This document shows positions 16,401-25,082 of a DNA stretch of 45,681 bases, piece after piece. Every line of letters begins with the position of its first letter. The first letter of the stretch is position 1. Origin of the DNA: an uncultured Christensenellaceae bacterium. GTDB lineage: Bacteria; Bacillota; Clostridia; Christensenellales; Christensenellaceae. The position numbers were made by a program, and so were the translations under genes. The DNA is taken from NCBI GenBank assembly GCA_934373295.1, contig CAKROK010000008.1, forward strand, positions 1-45,681. Direction: 5' to 3'. The notes under the pieces are model-generated. The model saw only the letters and a program-made list of their open reading frames with translations, did no database searches and was not told where the DNA came from.

Positions 16401-16697
16401 ATGGAAAAATTCAAATCGCCCGAGATGGACAAGCTGTTTGAGGCGATATTATCGCTTGAAAATATCGACGAGTGCTATGAGTTCTTTGTCGACGTATGCA
16501 CTATAAAGGAATTAAGGGAGATGAGCTCGCGCTTTACCGTGGCGTGTATGCTCGCCGAGGGAAAGATATACACCGAGATTTCGCAGGAGACGGGCGCAAG
16601 CACGGCCACAATAAGCCGCGTCAACAAGTGCCTGCAATACGGAAGCGACGGCTATAAAAAGGCGATAGAGAGGATAACGGGGGAGAAAGTCAAATGA
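16401..16697 (+). CDS. yerC: YerC/TrpR-like regulator, probable histidine operon repressor
   Basis: A 98-residue protein of the YerC/YecD family, related to the Trp repressor fold. The helix-turn-helix is around residues 52-80, with the recognition part ISQETGASTATISRVNKCL. Comparative genomics has proposed YerC-type proteins (HisR) as histidine-responsive repressors of his genes in Gram-positive bacteria. Its position as first gene of a complete his operon, with a dyad over the promoter, fits that. AAAGGAGC lies before the ATG. Its end overlaps hisZ by four bases (ATGA). Confidence 0.85.
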   Translation: MEKFKSPEMDKLFEAILSLENIDECYEFFVDVCTIKELREMSSRFTVACMLAEGKIYTEISQETGASTATISRVNKCLQYGSDGYKKAIERITGEKVK

Positions 16698-17803
16698 CAC
16701 AGGTAAGCGGAGTTCTGCGTCCGGATGAGGCGGCGGTCTTTGCGCTGCGCGGAATATATGAAAAATACGGCTACTCCCGCTTTAAGATGAGCAAGTTTGA
16801 GGAGTATGACCTATACGTAAAAAACAAGGACTTCCTCGTGAGCGAGGGTGTCATAACCTTCATGGACAACGACGGGCGGCTGCTCGCGCTCAAGCCGGAC
16901 GTCACCCTTTCCATCGTAAAGAACTTCGTTCCGGAAAAGGGCTGCGTTCAAAAGGTTTATTATAATGAAAACGTCTATCGCATAAGCGAGGGCGGGAGCT
17001 TTAAGGAGATAATGCAGACCGGCCTTGAGTGCATGGGCGATATCGGCCTTTACGACGTCGCGGAGGTCATAATGCTCGCGGCAAAAAGCCTCAAAGACAT
17101 CGACGGGAAATACATACTCGATATTTCCCATCTTGGCGTAATATCCGCGATAACCGAGGCCGCGGGGCTTTCAAAGACGGCGGCGGATGATATTTTAAAG
17201 TGCATCGGTCAGAAGAACATGCACGCAATAGCGCGCATATGCGAGGAAAACGGCGTGGAAAAGCGCCTTTCCGACGCGCTTAAAGCAGTCGTGACGAGCT
17301 ACGGCAGCTGCGAAAAGGTGATATCCTCTTTAAGGAAGATAGACGCGGCGGATGTTATCAAAAATCCGTTAGACGAGCTTGAAGCGCTCTTTTCACTTTT
17401 AAAGCGCATGGGCGCGGATGAAAATGTGGATATCGATTTTTCAATAGTAAACGACATGAACTATTACAGCGGAATAGTTTTTCGCGGATATATCGAGGGG
17501 CTGCCCGCGGGCGTGCTGTCCGGCGGAGAATACGCGAACCTCTTAAAGAAGCTGGGCAAAAAGGGCGGCGCGATAGGCTTTGCGGTCTATCTCGACATGC
17601 TCGAAAGGCTTTCGGGAACGAGGAATGATTATGACGTGGACGTCGTTATAAAATACGCGGACGGTCAGGAAAACGAGCTTGCGGACGTTGTTAAGAAATA
17701 TGAGCAAAAGGGCTTAAGCGTATTTTGCGCGAAAAGCATTCCTCAAAAGCTGAGATACCGCGAGCTATGCAGCATCTCTTCGGAAGGAGACGAGGCACAA
17801 TGA
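16694..17803 (+). CDS. hisZ: ATP phosphoribosyltransferase regulatory subunit HisZ
   Basis: A 369-residue HisRS-like paralogue that lacks tRNA synthetase function and activates short-form HisG, conferring histidine feedback inhibition. The class II core is visible: RGIYEKYGYSRFKMSKFEEYD-like N-terminus, a motif 2 region with YYNENVYR, and GLECMGDIG. FSIVNDMNYYSGIVFRGYIEG is the characteristic catalytic-domain segment (two abutting motifs FSIVNDMNYYSG and IVFRGYIEG). The anticodon-binding domain of HisRS is missing, as expected. It overlaps the genes on both sides by four bases and directly precedes its partner hisG. Confidence 0.93.
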   Translation: MTQVSGVLRPDEAAVFALRGIYEKYGYSRFKMSKFEEYDLYVKNKDFLVSEGVITFMDNDGRLLALKPDVTLSIVKNFVPEKGCVQKVYYNENVYRISEGGSFKEIMQTGLECMGDIGLYDVAEVIMLAAKSLKDIDGKYILDISHLGVISAITEAAGLSKTAADDILKCIGQKNMHAIARICEENGVEKRLSDALKAVVTSYGSCEKVISSLRKIDAADVIKNPLDELEALFSLLKRMGADENVDIDFSIVNDMNYYSGIVFRGYIEGLPAGVLSGGEYANLLKKLGKKGGAIGFAVYLDMLERLSGTRNDYDVDVVIKYADGQENELADVVKKYEQKGLSVFCAKSIPQKLRYRELCSISSEGDEAQ

Positions 17804-18432
17804 AGATGATAAATGTCGCGCTGCCCAAGGGAAGGCTGGGCGAGAAGGTCTATGCGATGTTTGAGGCGGCGGGGTATGCCTGCCCATCTATAAAGGAAAA
17901 CAACCGCAAGCTGATTTTTGAAAGTGAGGAAAACGGCGTGCGCTACTTCTGGGTAAAGCCCTCGGACGTGGCGATATACGTCGAGCGGGGCGCGGCGGAT
18001 ATAGGCGTCGCGGGGAAGGATATACTGCTCGAATATGAGCCGGACGTCTATGAGCTGGCCGACCTCGACATGGGAAAATGCCGAATGGCCGTCGCCGCGA
18101 AAAAGGGCTTTAGGGACGATGAAGAAAAGACGCTGCGCGTGGCGACGAAGTTCACCAATATCGCCAAGAAATTCTATGCGGGAAAGTGCAGAGAGATAGA
18201 CATAATCCACTTGAACGGCTCGATAGAGCTTGCGCCCATACTCGGGCTGTCTGACGTGATAGTGGATATCGTGGAGACGGGCACGACGCTCAAGGAAAAC
18301 GACCTTGAGCCGATAGAGACTATCGTCCCCATAAGCGCGCGCCTGATCGCCAATAAGGCGGCGTTTAAGTTCAAGACGGAGCAGATCGAAAAAATAGCGG
18401 ACTCTTTGAGAAAGCAGGTGAAAAACAGATGA
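17800..18432 (+). CDS. hisG: ATP phosphoribosyltransferase, short form
   Basis: A 210-residue HisG catalysing the first step of histidine synthesis (PRPP + ATP to phosphoribosyl-ATP). Short-form HisG lacks the C-terminal regulatory domain and needs HisZ, encoded immediately upstream. Motifs include LPKGRLGEKV at the start, GAADIGVAGKD in the middle and the PRPP-binding loop DVIVDIVETGTTLKEN. I chose the ATG at 17800, overlapping the hisZ stop, rather than an upstream in-frame ATG at 17725 inside hisZ. Confidence 0.95.
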   Translation: MKMINVALPKGRLGEKVYAMFEAAGYACPSIKENNRKLIFESEENGVRYFWVKPSDVAIYVERGAADIGVAGKDILLEYEPDVYELADLDMGKCRMAVAAKKGFRDDEEKTLRVATKFTNIAKKFYAGKCREIDIIHLNGSIELAPILGLSDVIVDIVETGTTLKENDLEPIETIVPISARLIANKAAFKFKTEQIEKIADSLRKQVKNR

Positions 18433-19700
18433 TAAGGATAATGAAATACGGCGAGATCCCTAATGACGAGATATTTTCAAGGGTCAAGGGTCTTTCGGAC
18501 GTGAGCGGCGCGGTGAGCGAGATAATAGCGGACGTCATTAAGGACGGCGACGACGCGTTAAAGAGATTTTCTAAAAAATTCGACGGAGTGGAGCTGACGA
18601 ATCTCGAGGTGACAAAAGAGGAGATAGACGAAGCGTTTAACAGCACGGAGCCGGAGTTCATAAGGATATTAAAGCGCGCGAAGGACAACATCACCCTTTT
18701 TCACTCAAATCAAAAGAGAAACAGCTTTATAATAAACCAAAATGGCGTGACGATGGGTCAAAAGATAACGCCCATCGAGAAGGTCGGATTATATGTCCCC
18801 GGCGGCACGGCGGCGTATCCCTCGACAGTGCTCATGGACGCCATCCCCGCGAAAATAGCCGGATGTGAGCAGATAGTCATGGTCACCCCACCCGATAAGC
18901 GCGGTAAGGTCAACCCCGCGATACTCTGCGCGGCGCACATCGCGGGAGTGGACAGGATTTTCAAGGTGGGCGGAGCGCAGGCCGTTGCGGCGCTGGCATA
19001 CGGCACGGGCAGCATTCCCAAGGTCGATAAGATAGTCGGCCCGGGTAATGCGTATGTCGCGGAGGCCAAGAAGCAGGTTTTCGGAATGGTTTCGATAGAC
19101 ATGATAGCCGGTCCATCGGAGATACTTATCGTAGCGGATAAGACGAACGACGCAAAAATCGTCGCGGCGGACATGCTCTCTCAGGCGGAGCACGACAGGC
19201 TCGCGAGCGCAGTTTTGGTCACGGACAGCATGGAGCTGGCAAGCGCGGTCTCGGATGAGCTCGAGCGGCAGATACCCCTTTTGGAGCGCAGCGAGATCGC
19301 CCGCGCGTCCATAGATAATAACGGAAAGATAATCGTCGCGGACGACATACTGCGCGCGATAGACATCGCGAACGAGATCGCGCCCGAGCATTTTGAGCTG
19401 TGCGTGGACGCTCCCTTTGACTATCTCGATAAGATAAAAAACGCAGGTTCGGTGTTCATGGGCAAGAGCTGCCCCGAGGCGCTGGGGGATTACCTCGCGG
19501 GGCCGAACCACACGCTGCCCACGAGCGGAACGGCGAGGTTCTCAAGCCCGTTGAGCGTGGACGATTTTATAAAGAAGATACAGTACACATATTATACGCC
19601 CGAGGCGCTTGCGGATTGCTATGAGGACGTGGCGTATTTCGCGCGCAAGGAGGGCTTGACAGCTCATGCGAGAAGTGCGGAGGTCAGAAACGAGAGATGA
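18429..19700 (+). CDS. hisD: Histidinol dehydrogenase
   Basis: A 423-residue zinc enzyme oxidising histidinol to histidine with two NAD. Visible are VPGGTAAYPSTVLM, the nucleotide-site segment GPGNAYVAEAKKQVFG, the zinc-ligand region SQAEHDRLA, and SCPEALGDYLAGPNHTLPT with further ligand/catalytic residues. Length is typical. The start overlaps hisG by four bases (ATGA), and the end overlaps hisC the same way. Confidence 0.97.
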   Translation: MIRIMKYGEIPNDEIFSRVKGLSDVSGAVSEIIADVIKDGDDALKRFSKKFDGVELTNLEVTKEEIDEAFNSTEPEFIRILKRAKDNITLFHSNQKRNSFIINQNGVTMGQKITPIEKVGLYVPGGTAAYPSTVLMDAIPAKIAGCEQIVMVTPPDKRGKVNPAILCAAHIAGVDRIFKVGGAQAVAALAYGTGSIPKVDKIVGPGNAYVAEAKKQVFGMVSIDMIAGPSEILIVADKTNDAKIVAADMLSQAEHDRLASAVLVTDSMELASAVSDELERQIPLLERSEIARASIDNNGKIIVADDILRAIDIANEIAPEHFELCVDAPFDYLDKIKNAGSVFMGKSCPEALGDYLAGPNHTLPTSGTARFSSPLSVDDFIKKIQYTYYTPEALADCYEDVAYFARKEGLTAHARSAEVRNER

Positions 19701-20752
19701 GCAGATTTTTAAACGAAAAATACGCGGGCTTTGAGGCATATACGCCGGGTGAACAGCCGCGCGACATGAAATACATAAAGCTGAACACGAACGAGTCGCC
19801 CTATCCGCCCTCTAATGGGGTGGTAGACGCGGTAAACGCGCAGGAGATAGGCAGGCTCATGCTCTATCCCGACCCGGAATGCACGGAGTTTCGCGATAAA
19901 ATTGCGGCGCTATACGGCTTTAATCGGGAGAACATCTATCTTTCAAACGGCTCGGACGACATTTTAAACTTCGCGTTTATGGCGTTCACGCCCCAAAACA
20001 GAGCGGTTTTTCCCGATATATCCTACGGCTTTTACAGCGTGTTTGCGCAGCTTTACGGCGTCGATTTTGAAAGAAAGCCGCTCAAAGAGGATTTTTCGAT
20101 AGACTATAGGGACTATTTTAACGCGGGCGGCATGGTCGTGATAGCCAACCCCAACGCGCCCACCGGCCTTATGCTGGATATCAAAGAAATTGAGGAGATT
20201 TTGAAGCACAACAGGGATAACGTCGTGGTGATAGACGAAGCGTATATCGACTTTGGTGGCAGGACGTGCGCCGAGCTTATAAGAACATACGACAATCTGC
20301 TCGTCGTCCAGACGTTTTCAAAATCGCGCAGCATGGCGGGCGCAAGGCTGGGCTTTGCGATAGCGGATGAGGGACTTATCACGGACTTAAACAAGATAAA
20401 GTACTCGACGAATCCGTATAACATAAACCGCCTCACACTCGCGGCGGGATGCGCGGCGATAGACGACAACGATTACTACATGAACAACTGTAAAACCATC
20501 GAAAAGACGCGCGAATATACGACAAACGAGCTTAGAGCGCTGGGCTTTACGGTTTTGGATTCAAAGGCTAATTTCATTTTTGCAAAGAGCGGCAGGATAG
20601 GCGGGCAGGAGCTTTATAGCGAGTTAAAGCGCCGCGGGATACTCGTAAGGCACTTTGACACGCCGAGGATAAGCGAATACAACCGCATAACCATAGGAAC
20701 GCAGGAGCAGATGAGCAGCTTTATTGAAACGGTAAAGGAAATAATACGATGA
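19697..20752 (+). CDS. hisC: Histidinol-phosphate aminotransferase
   Basis: A 351-residue class I/II PLP aminotransferase converting imidazole-acetol phosphate to histidinol phosphate. Motifs include LNTNESPYPPS near the N-terminus, IANPNAPTG, VVIDEAYIDF, and the PLP lysine in TFSKSRSMAGARLGF. It overlaps hisD and hisB by four bases each. The context and the LNxNE signature favour hisC over cobalamin or aromatic aminotransferases. Confidence 0.95.
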   Translation: MSRFLNEKYAGFEAYTPGEQPRDMKYIKLNTNESPYPPSNGVVDAVNAQEIGRLMLYPDPECTEFRDKIAALYGFNRENIYLSNGSDDILNFAFMAFTPQNRAVFPDISYGFYSVFAQLYGVDFERKPLKEDFSIDYRDYFNAGGMVVIANPNAPTGLMLDIKEIEEILKHNRDNVVVIDEAYIDFGGRTCAELIRTYDNLLVVQTFSKSRSMAGARLGFAIADEGLITDLNKIKYSTNPYNINRLTLAAGCAAIDDNDYYMNNCKTIEKTREYTTNELRALGFTVLDSKANFIFAKSGRIGGQELYSELKRRGILVRHFDTPRISEYNRITIGTQEQMSSFIETVKEIIR

Positions 20753-21336
20753 GAACGGGCGAAGTTTTGAGAAAGACCGCCGAAACGGACATTTCGGTAA
20801 AAATAGACCTCGACGGACAGGGCAGGTCGAAAATCGACACGGGCTGCGGGTTTTTAAACCACATGCTCACGCTGTTTTCACGGCACGGCGGCTTTGACCT
20901 TGAGGTGACCTGCGCGGGGGACACGGATGTAGACTATCACCACACGACGGAGGACATAGGCATATGCCTAGGGACGGCGTTTAAACAGGCGCTGGGCGAC
21001 ATGCGCGGTATAAAGAGATACGGCAACATGCTGCTGCCCATGGATGAGGCGCTGGTGCTGTCCGCGGTGGATATCTCCGGAAGGGCGCATCTTAGCTATG
21101 ACGTTGCTTTAAACGCGCAGAAGTGCGGGGATTTCGACACGGAGCTCGTGAAGGAGTTCTGGTTGGGGTTCGTGAGAAAGGCGGAGATAACGCTGCATAT
21201 TCGCCTTATCGCGGGCGAAAACGCGCATCACATAATAGAGGGCGGCTTTAAGAGCGTTGCGCGCGCGTTGCGTCAGGCGGTGAGCATGGACGAGCGCTTT
21301 GCTGATGAAATACCCTCCACAAAAGGAGTGCTTTAA
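20749..21336 (+). CDS. hisB: Imidazoleglycerol-phosphate dehydratase
   Basis: A 195-residue HisB dehydratase (the monofunctional form, without the phosphatase domain of enterobacteria). The Mn-binding histidine motifs are DVDYHHTTEDIG and the C-terminal NAHHIIEGGFK; FLNHMLTLFSRHGGFD lies between the N-terminal strands. The phosphatase step is supplied by the PHP protein at the operon end. It overlaps hisC by four bases. Confidence 0.96.
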   Translation: MRTGEVLRKTAETDISVKIDLDGQGRSKIDTGCGFLNHMLTLFSRHGGFDLEVTCAGDTDVDYHHTTEDIGICLGTAFKQALGDMRGIKRYGNMLLPMDEALVLSAVDISGRAHLSYDVALNAQKCGDFDTELVKEFWLGFVRKAEITLHIRLIAGENAHHIIEGGFKSVARALRQAVSMDERFADEIPSTKGVL

Positions 21337-21954
21337 ATGATAGCTATAATAGATTACGGCGTGGGCAACCTCTTTTCGCTGCGCTCGTCGCTCAAATTCA
21401 TAGGGGAGCAGGCGGTCGTTTCGGGCGATGCGGAGGAAATTCGACGCGCGGACAGGCTCATACTCCCCGGCGTGGGCGCATTTTCGGACGCGGCGGCAAA
21501 GCTCAAGGACACGGGGCTTGACGAGGTCATAAGGAGCGAGGCGGCGTCCGGCAAGCCCATAATGGGAATATGCCTGGGTATGCAGCTTTTGTTTGATAAG
21601 AGCTATGAATACGGCGAGCATGAGGGATTAGGGCTGATAAGCGGCGCTGTCAAGCCGATAAGCGACGTCATCCCGAGCGGGCTTAAAATACCGCATATAG
21701 GCTGGAATGCGCTCATCAAGAAAAAGGAGCATCCGATTTTAAGGGATGTGAATGAGGGCGAGTGCGTTTATTTCGTGCATTCGTTCTATGCAGCGGACTG
21801 CGATTCCTCCGTGATAGCGACGGCGGAATACGGAGCGCAGCTTACCGCGGCGGTCGCGGATAAAAACGTTATCGGGTGCCAATTTCACCCCGAAAAGAGC
21901 GGCGACGTGGGCATGAGGATATTGAGAGCCTTCGCAAAGGGGGATATCGTATGA
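21337..21954 (+). CDS. hisH: Imidazole glycerol phosphate synthase, glutaminase subunit
   Basis: A 205-residue class I glutamine amidotransferase that supplies ammonia to HisF. The nucleophile cysteine is in GICLGMQLLF, and the catalytic His-x-Glu is in CQFHPEKSG. The oxyanion-region segment LPGVGAFSDA is present. The ATG follows the hisB stop directly, with AAAAGGAG inside the hisB end as ribosome site. The end overlaps hisA by four bases. Confidence 0.96.
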   Translation: MIAIIDYGVGNLFSLRSSLKFIGEQAVVSGDAEEIRRADRLILPGVGAFSDAAAKLKDTGLDEVIRSEAASGKPIMGICLGMQLLFDKSYEYGEHEGLGLISGAVKPISDVIPSGLKIPHIGWNALIKKKEHPILRDVNEGECVYFVHSFYAADCDSSVIATAEYGAQLTAAVADKNVIGCQFHPEKSGDVGMRILRAFAKGDIV

Positions 21955-22664
21955 AGATATTTCCCGCGATAGACATAGTTTCGGGCAAGGCCGTGCGCCT
22001 GTATAAGGGCGATTACGACAAAATGACCGTGTATAACGACGACCCCCTTGCCGTGGCGCAGGATTTTGAAAATGCGGGCGCGGGGTATATCCATCTTGTG
22101 GACCTCGAGGGCGCAAAGACGGGGCAGACGCCAAATATAGAGACCGTGCGCCGCATAGCCCAAAATACGCACCTTTTTAGCGAGATAGGCGGCGGAATAC
22201 GCAGCATGGACACGGTGGAAAAATATCTCAATGCGGGGGTAGACCGCGTGATACTCGGCACATCCGCCGTGACGGACCGCGAGTTTTTAAAGACCGCGCT
22301 AAAGGAATACGGTGAGAGGATAGCCGTGGGCGTGGATATAAAGGACGGCTTTGTCGCGATAAAGGGCTGGCTGGAGGCGTCCGCGCTAAAATACGACGAA
22401 TTTTTGACCGAGCTAAAAGAGTTGGGCGTGAATACGGCGATAGTCACGGATATCTCAAAGGACGGCGCGATGAAGGGAACGAATCGGGCGCTTTATGCCC
22501 AGCTTTCAAAAAAGCTCGACATGGACATAACCGCGTCGGGCGGCGTCTCATCCATGGAGGATATAATCGCGCTAAAGGAGCTTGGTCTATATGCCGCGAT
22601 AATCGGAAAGGCGTATTATACGGGCGCGATAGACCTTAAACGGGCGATAGAGGTGGCAAGATGA
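21951..22664 (+). CDS. hisA: ProFAR isomerase
   Basis: A 237-residue (beta/alpha)8 isomerase of the fourth step. FPAIDIVSGKAVRLYKGD contains the catalytic Asp of strand 1; IVTDISKDGAMKGTN carries the second catalytic Asp; phosphate loops include IGGGIRS and ASGGVSS. I chose the ATG at 21951, overlapping the hisH stop; the longer frame upstream lies inside hisH. Confidence 0.95.
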   Translation: MKIFPAIDIVSGKAVRLYKGDYDKMTVYNDDPLAVAQDFENAGAGYIHLVDLEGAKTGQTPNIETVRRIAQNTHLFSEIGGGIRSMDTVEKYLNAGVDRVILGTSAVTDREFLKTALKEYGERIAVGVDIKDGFVAIKGWLEASALKYDEFLTELKELGVNTAIVTDISKDGAMKGTNRALYAQLSKKLDMDITASGGVSSMEDIIALKELGLYAAIIGKAYYTGAIDLKRAIEVAR

Positions 22665-23419
22665 TAACAAAGAGGATAATCCCCTGTCTTGACGTAAAAA
22701 ACGGCAGGGTCGTAAAGGGCGTGAACTTTGAGGGGCTAAACGACGTTTCGGACCCCGTCAAGCTCGCGAAATACTACAGCGACAACGGCGCGGACGAGCT
22801 CGTGTTTTATGACATAACCGCCTCGGCAGAGGGCAGAAGGCTGTTTACGGACATACTTTGCAGCGTCGCGGAAAGCATTTTCATCCCGCTGACGGTGGGC
22901 GGCGGCATAAACACGGTCGACGACTTTGACAGAGTGTTGAAGTGCGGCGCGGATAAGGTGAGCGTGAACTCGGGCGCTATAGCTGACCCGTCGCTCATAA
23001 CGCGCGCGGCGAAGATATACGGCGACCAGTGCGTCGTGATATCGGCGGACGTCAAGAGAGTAGGCGGGGAATACCGCGTATTTTCAAAGGGCGGAAGAGT
23101 GGACACGGGCATGGAGGCCATTTCATGGATAAAGCGCTGTGTGGATAACGGCGCGGGCGAGGTCGTTTTAAACTCCATCGATACGGACGGCGTGAAGGAT
23201 GGCTTTGATATAGAAATGCTTTCGGCGGTATGCGACGCGGTGAACGTCCCCGTGATAGCGTCCGGCGGCGCGGGCTGCATAGACGACTTTGTGAAGCTCT
23301 TTAAGGAGCTGCCCAAGGTGGACGCGGGGCTTGCGGCGTCGATATTCCACTTTGGCGAGGTGAGCATAGGCGATTTAAAGAGGGAACTGGACAAAAACGG
23401 CATTAATGTGAGGTTATAA
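22661..23419 (+). CDS. hisF: Imidazole glycerol phosphate synthase, cyclase subunit
   Basis: A 252-residue (beta/alpha)8 cyclase partnering HisH. The catalytic Asp is in IPCLDVKNGRVVKGVNF and the second in NSIDTDGVKDGFD. Phosphate-binding loops VGGGINT and ASGGAG are present. It overlaps hisA by four bases; hisIE follows after three bases. Confidence 0.96.
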   Translation: MITKRIIPCLDVKNGRVVKGVNFEGLNDVSDPVKLAKYYSDNGADELVFYDITASAEGRRLFTDILCSVAESIFIPLTVGGGINTVDDFDRVLKCGADKVSVNSGAIADPSLITRAAKIYGDQCVVISADVKRVGGEYRVFSKGGRVDTGMEAISWIKRCVDNGAGEVVLNSIDTDGVKDGFDIEMLSAVCDAVNVPVIASGGAGCIDDFVKLFKELPKVDAGLAASIFHFGEVSIGDLKRELDKNGINVRL

Positions 23420-23422
23420 AGC

Positions 23423-24070
23423 ATGATAAGCATAGATGAATTGAAGTTTGACGAAAAGGGGCTTATCCCCGCGATAGTTGTGGACGCAAAGACTAAGAAG
23501 GTTCTCACGCTCGCGTATATGAACGAGCAGAGCCTCAAAATCTCCATGGAAAAGGGACTGACGTGCTTTTATAGCCGCTCGCGACAGGAGTTTTGGTTAA
23601 AGGGCGAGACGAGCGGAAACTATCAGCACATAGTCTCCATAACCGCGGATTGCGATAAGGACGCGCTGGTGGTGATGGTGGAAAAGGACGGCCCCGCCTG
23701 CCATACGGGCGCGGAAAGCTGTTTTTACAACTCCGTATGGGAGTCGGACGAGCTTAACGAATTTTCACTTGAATCGCTGATGAAGCTCATAGAGGGCAGA
23801 AAGACGGAGAAAAAGGAAGGCTCATACACGACGTATCTCTTTGAAAAGGGCATCGACAAGATATTGAAAAAGGTGGGGGAGGAATCCACCGAGGTCATAA
23901 TCGCCGCAAAGGCGGACGATAAAAAAGAGACGATATACGAGATAGCCGACCTCACGTATCACGTGATGGTGCTCATGATTCAAATGGGCATATCCCTCGA
24001 CGACATTTTTGAGGAGCTCAAGGGCAGGCATGTGATAGATAAAAAGGTCAAGCAGGAGAAGATGACCTGA
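23423..24070 (+). CDS. hisIE: Bifunctional phosphoribosyl-AMP cyclohydrolase / phosphoribosyl-ATP pyrophosphatase
   Basis: A 215-residue fusion of HisI (residues about 1-115) and HisE (about 120-210). HisI motifs: YMNEQSLKISMEKG, the metal-site ADCDKDALVV and GPACHTGAESCFYN. The HisE domain has KILKKVGEESTEVIIAAK and the helical EIADLTYHVMVLM, typical of all-alpha NTP pyrophosphatases. It carries out steps two and three. The end overlaps the phosphatase gene by one base. Confidence 0.95.
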   Translation: MISIDELKFDEKGLIPAIVVDAKTKKVLTLAYMNEQSLKISMEKGLTCFYSRSRQEFWLKGETSGNYQHIVSITADCDKDALVVMVEKDGPACHTGAESCFYNSVWESDELNEFSLESLMKLIEGRKTEKKEGSYTTYLFEKGIDKILKKVGEESTEVIIAAKADDKKETIYEIADLTYHVMVLMIQMGISLDDIFEELKGRHVIDKKVKQEKMT

Positions 24071-24876
24071 TGAAATACGATCTGCACACGCACACGACGT
24101 TTTGCGACGGCAAAAACACGCCGGAGGAGATGGCGCGCGCGGCATATGAAAAGGGCTTTGACGTGCTCGGCTTTTCCGGTCACGCGCATACGCCCTGTGA
24201 CGAAAGCTACTGCATGAGCGCGGACGATACGGCAAAATACTGTGAGCGCATTGCGCAAATCAAGCGCGAATATGCAGATAAGTTAGAAATTTACTGCGGC
24301 ATTGAGCAGGATTTGTATTCGGATATGCCCGCGGCGGGGTTTGATTTCGTCATAGGCTCGGTGCATTATGTGAAAAAAGACGGTGAGGTGATTCCCGTCG
24401 ATGAAAGCGCGGAGATTTTGCAGGATGCGGCAAAACGGCTGTACGGCGGTAATATCCTCGCGTTAGCGGAGGACTATTTTAAAAACGTCCGAATGCTCGC
24501 GCAGATGGATAGGTGCGATATAGCGGGACATTTTGACCTGATAACCAAATTCAACGAAAAAACGCCGCTTTTTGATGAAAGTAATGAGAGATACGTTTGC
24601 GCTTGGCAGTCCGCCGCAAGGGCGCTCGTCCGTGCGGGGATAGTTGTCGAGATAAACGTGGGCGCGATGAGCAGGGGATACAGAAAAACGCCCTACCCGT
24701 CGCTCGAACAGCTCAAATTCATAAGAGAGCTGGGCGGAGAGGTGATTTTTTCTGGCGATTGCCACAACGCCGAAGCGCTCGGGTATGCGATGGATGAGGC
24801 GGATATTCTCGCGAAAACCACCGGCTTTTCGGAACTGTTTGCGGTTCATCCGCTTAAAAGGATAAAGCGCCGTTAA
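24070..24876 (+). CDS. hisK: PHP-family histidinol-phosphatase
   Basis: A 268-residue PHP-superfamily phosphatase. The metal motif DLHTHTTFCDGKN at the N-terminus, GFSGHAHTP, and the C-terminal FSGDCHNAEALG supply the metal-binding His and Asp residues. It dephosphorylates histidinol phosphate, the step missing from the monofunctional HisB. ATG overlaps the hisIE stop (TGATG). Its presence completes every enzymatic step of histidine synthesis in one operon. Confidence 0.92.
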   Translation: MKYDLHTHTTFCDGKNTPEEMARAAYEKGFDVLGFSGHAHTPCDESYCMSADDTAKYCERIAQIKREYADKLEIYCGIEQDLYSDMPAAGFDFVIGSVHYVKKDGEVIPVDESAEILQDAAKRLYGGNILALAEDYFKNVRMLAQMDRCDIAGHFDLITKFNEKTPLFDESNERYVCAWQSAARALVRAGIVVEINVGAMSRGYRKTPYPSLEQLKFIRELGGEVIFSGDCHNAEALGYAMDEADILAKTTGFSELFAVHPLKRIKRR

Positions 24877-24892
24877 ATAAAAATGATAAAAA

Positions 24893-24929
24893 CGCAGTGC
24901 TCGAGTATTTTCGATCACTGCGCTTTTTT
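24893..24929 (+). terminator. Terminator of the histidine operon
   Basis: CGCAGTG pairs with CACTGCG across a 16-base loop and is followed by CTTTTTTG. Confidence 0.9.
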
Positions 24930-24977
24930 GTTTGTATTTAATTGGAGTTTTGTTATCTTGTTTGTTTTATGAATTGC

Positions 24978-25041
24978 TTACTTACCACTATCGCCGTAGT
25001 TTGAAAGCACGCGAGCGGATGGGTCGTTTACGTCGCAGCCC
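24978..25041 (-). pseudogene. Relic of a second asnB 3' end
   Basis: This is a near-copy of the last 21 codons of the neighbouring asnB gene, including its stop (the repeat pair is 24977-25041 and 25082-25146, offset 105 bp). Of 65 aligned bases four differ, and all four are synonymous in the asnB frame (TGT/TGC, GAT/GAC, CCG/CCA, TCG/TCC), so both copies end in GCDVNDPSARVLSNYGDSGK. An in-frame stop lies five codons upstream of the relic. It is best explained as the surviving tail of a once-functional paralogue or replaced allele. Confidence 0.85.
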
Positions 25042-25056
25042 GTCTCACTCCCTTAG

Positions 25057-25076
25057 TTCCCCGCGCAAGCGGGGAA
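25057..25076. repeat. Hairpin between asnB and its relic
   Basis: TTCCCCGC pairs with GCGGGGAA around a GCAA loop. On the minus strand it directly follows the asnB stop but is preceded, not followed, by the T-run, so it is not a standard terminator. Confidence 0.55.
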
Positions 25077-25082
25077 AAAATC

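Noticed and set aside
25057..25076. asnB terminator
   Set aside because: The stem is strong, but the T-run precedes it on the minus strand, the wrong side for an intrinsic terminator.
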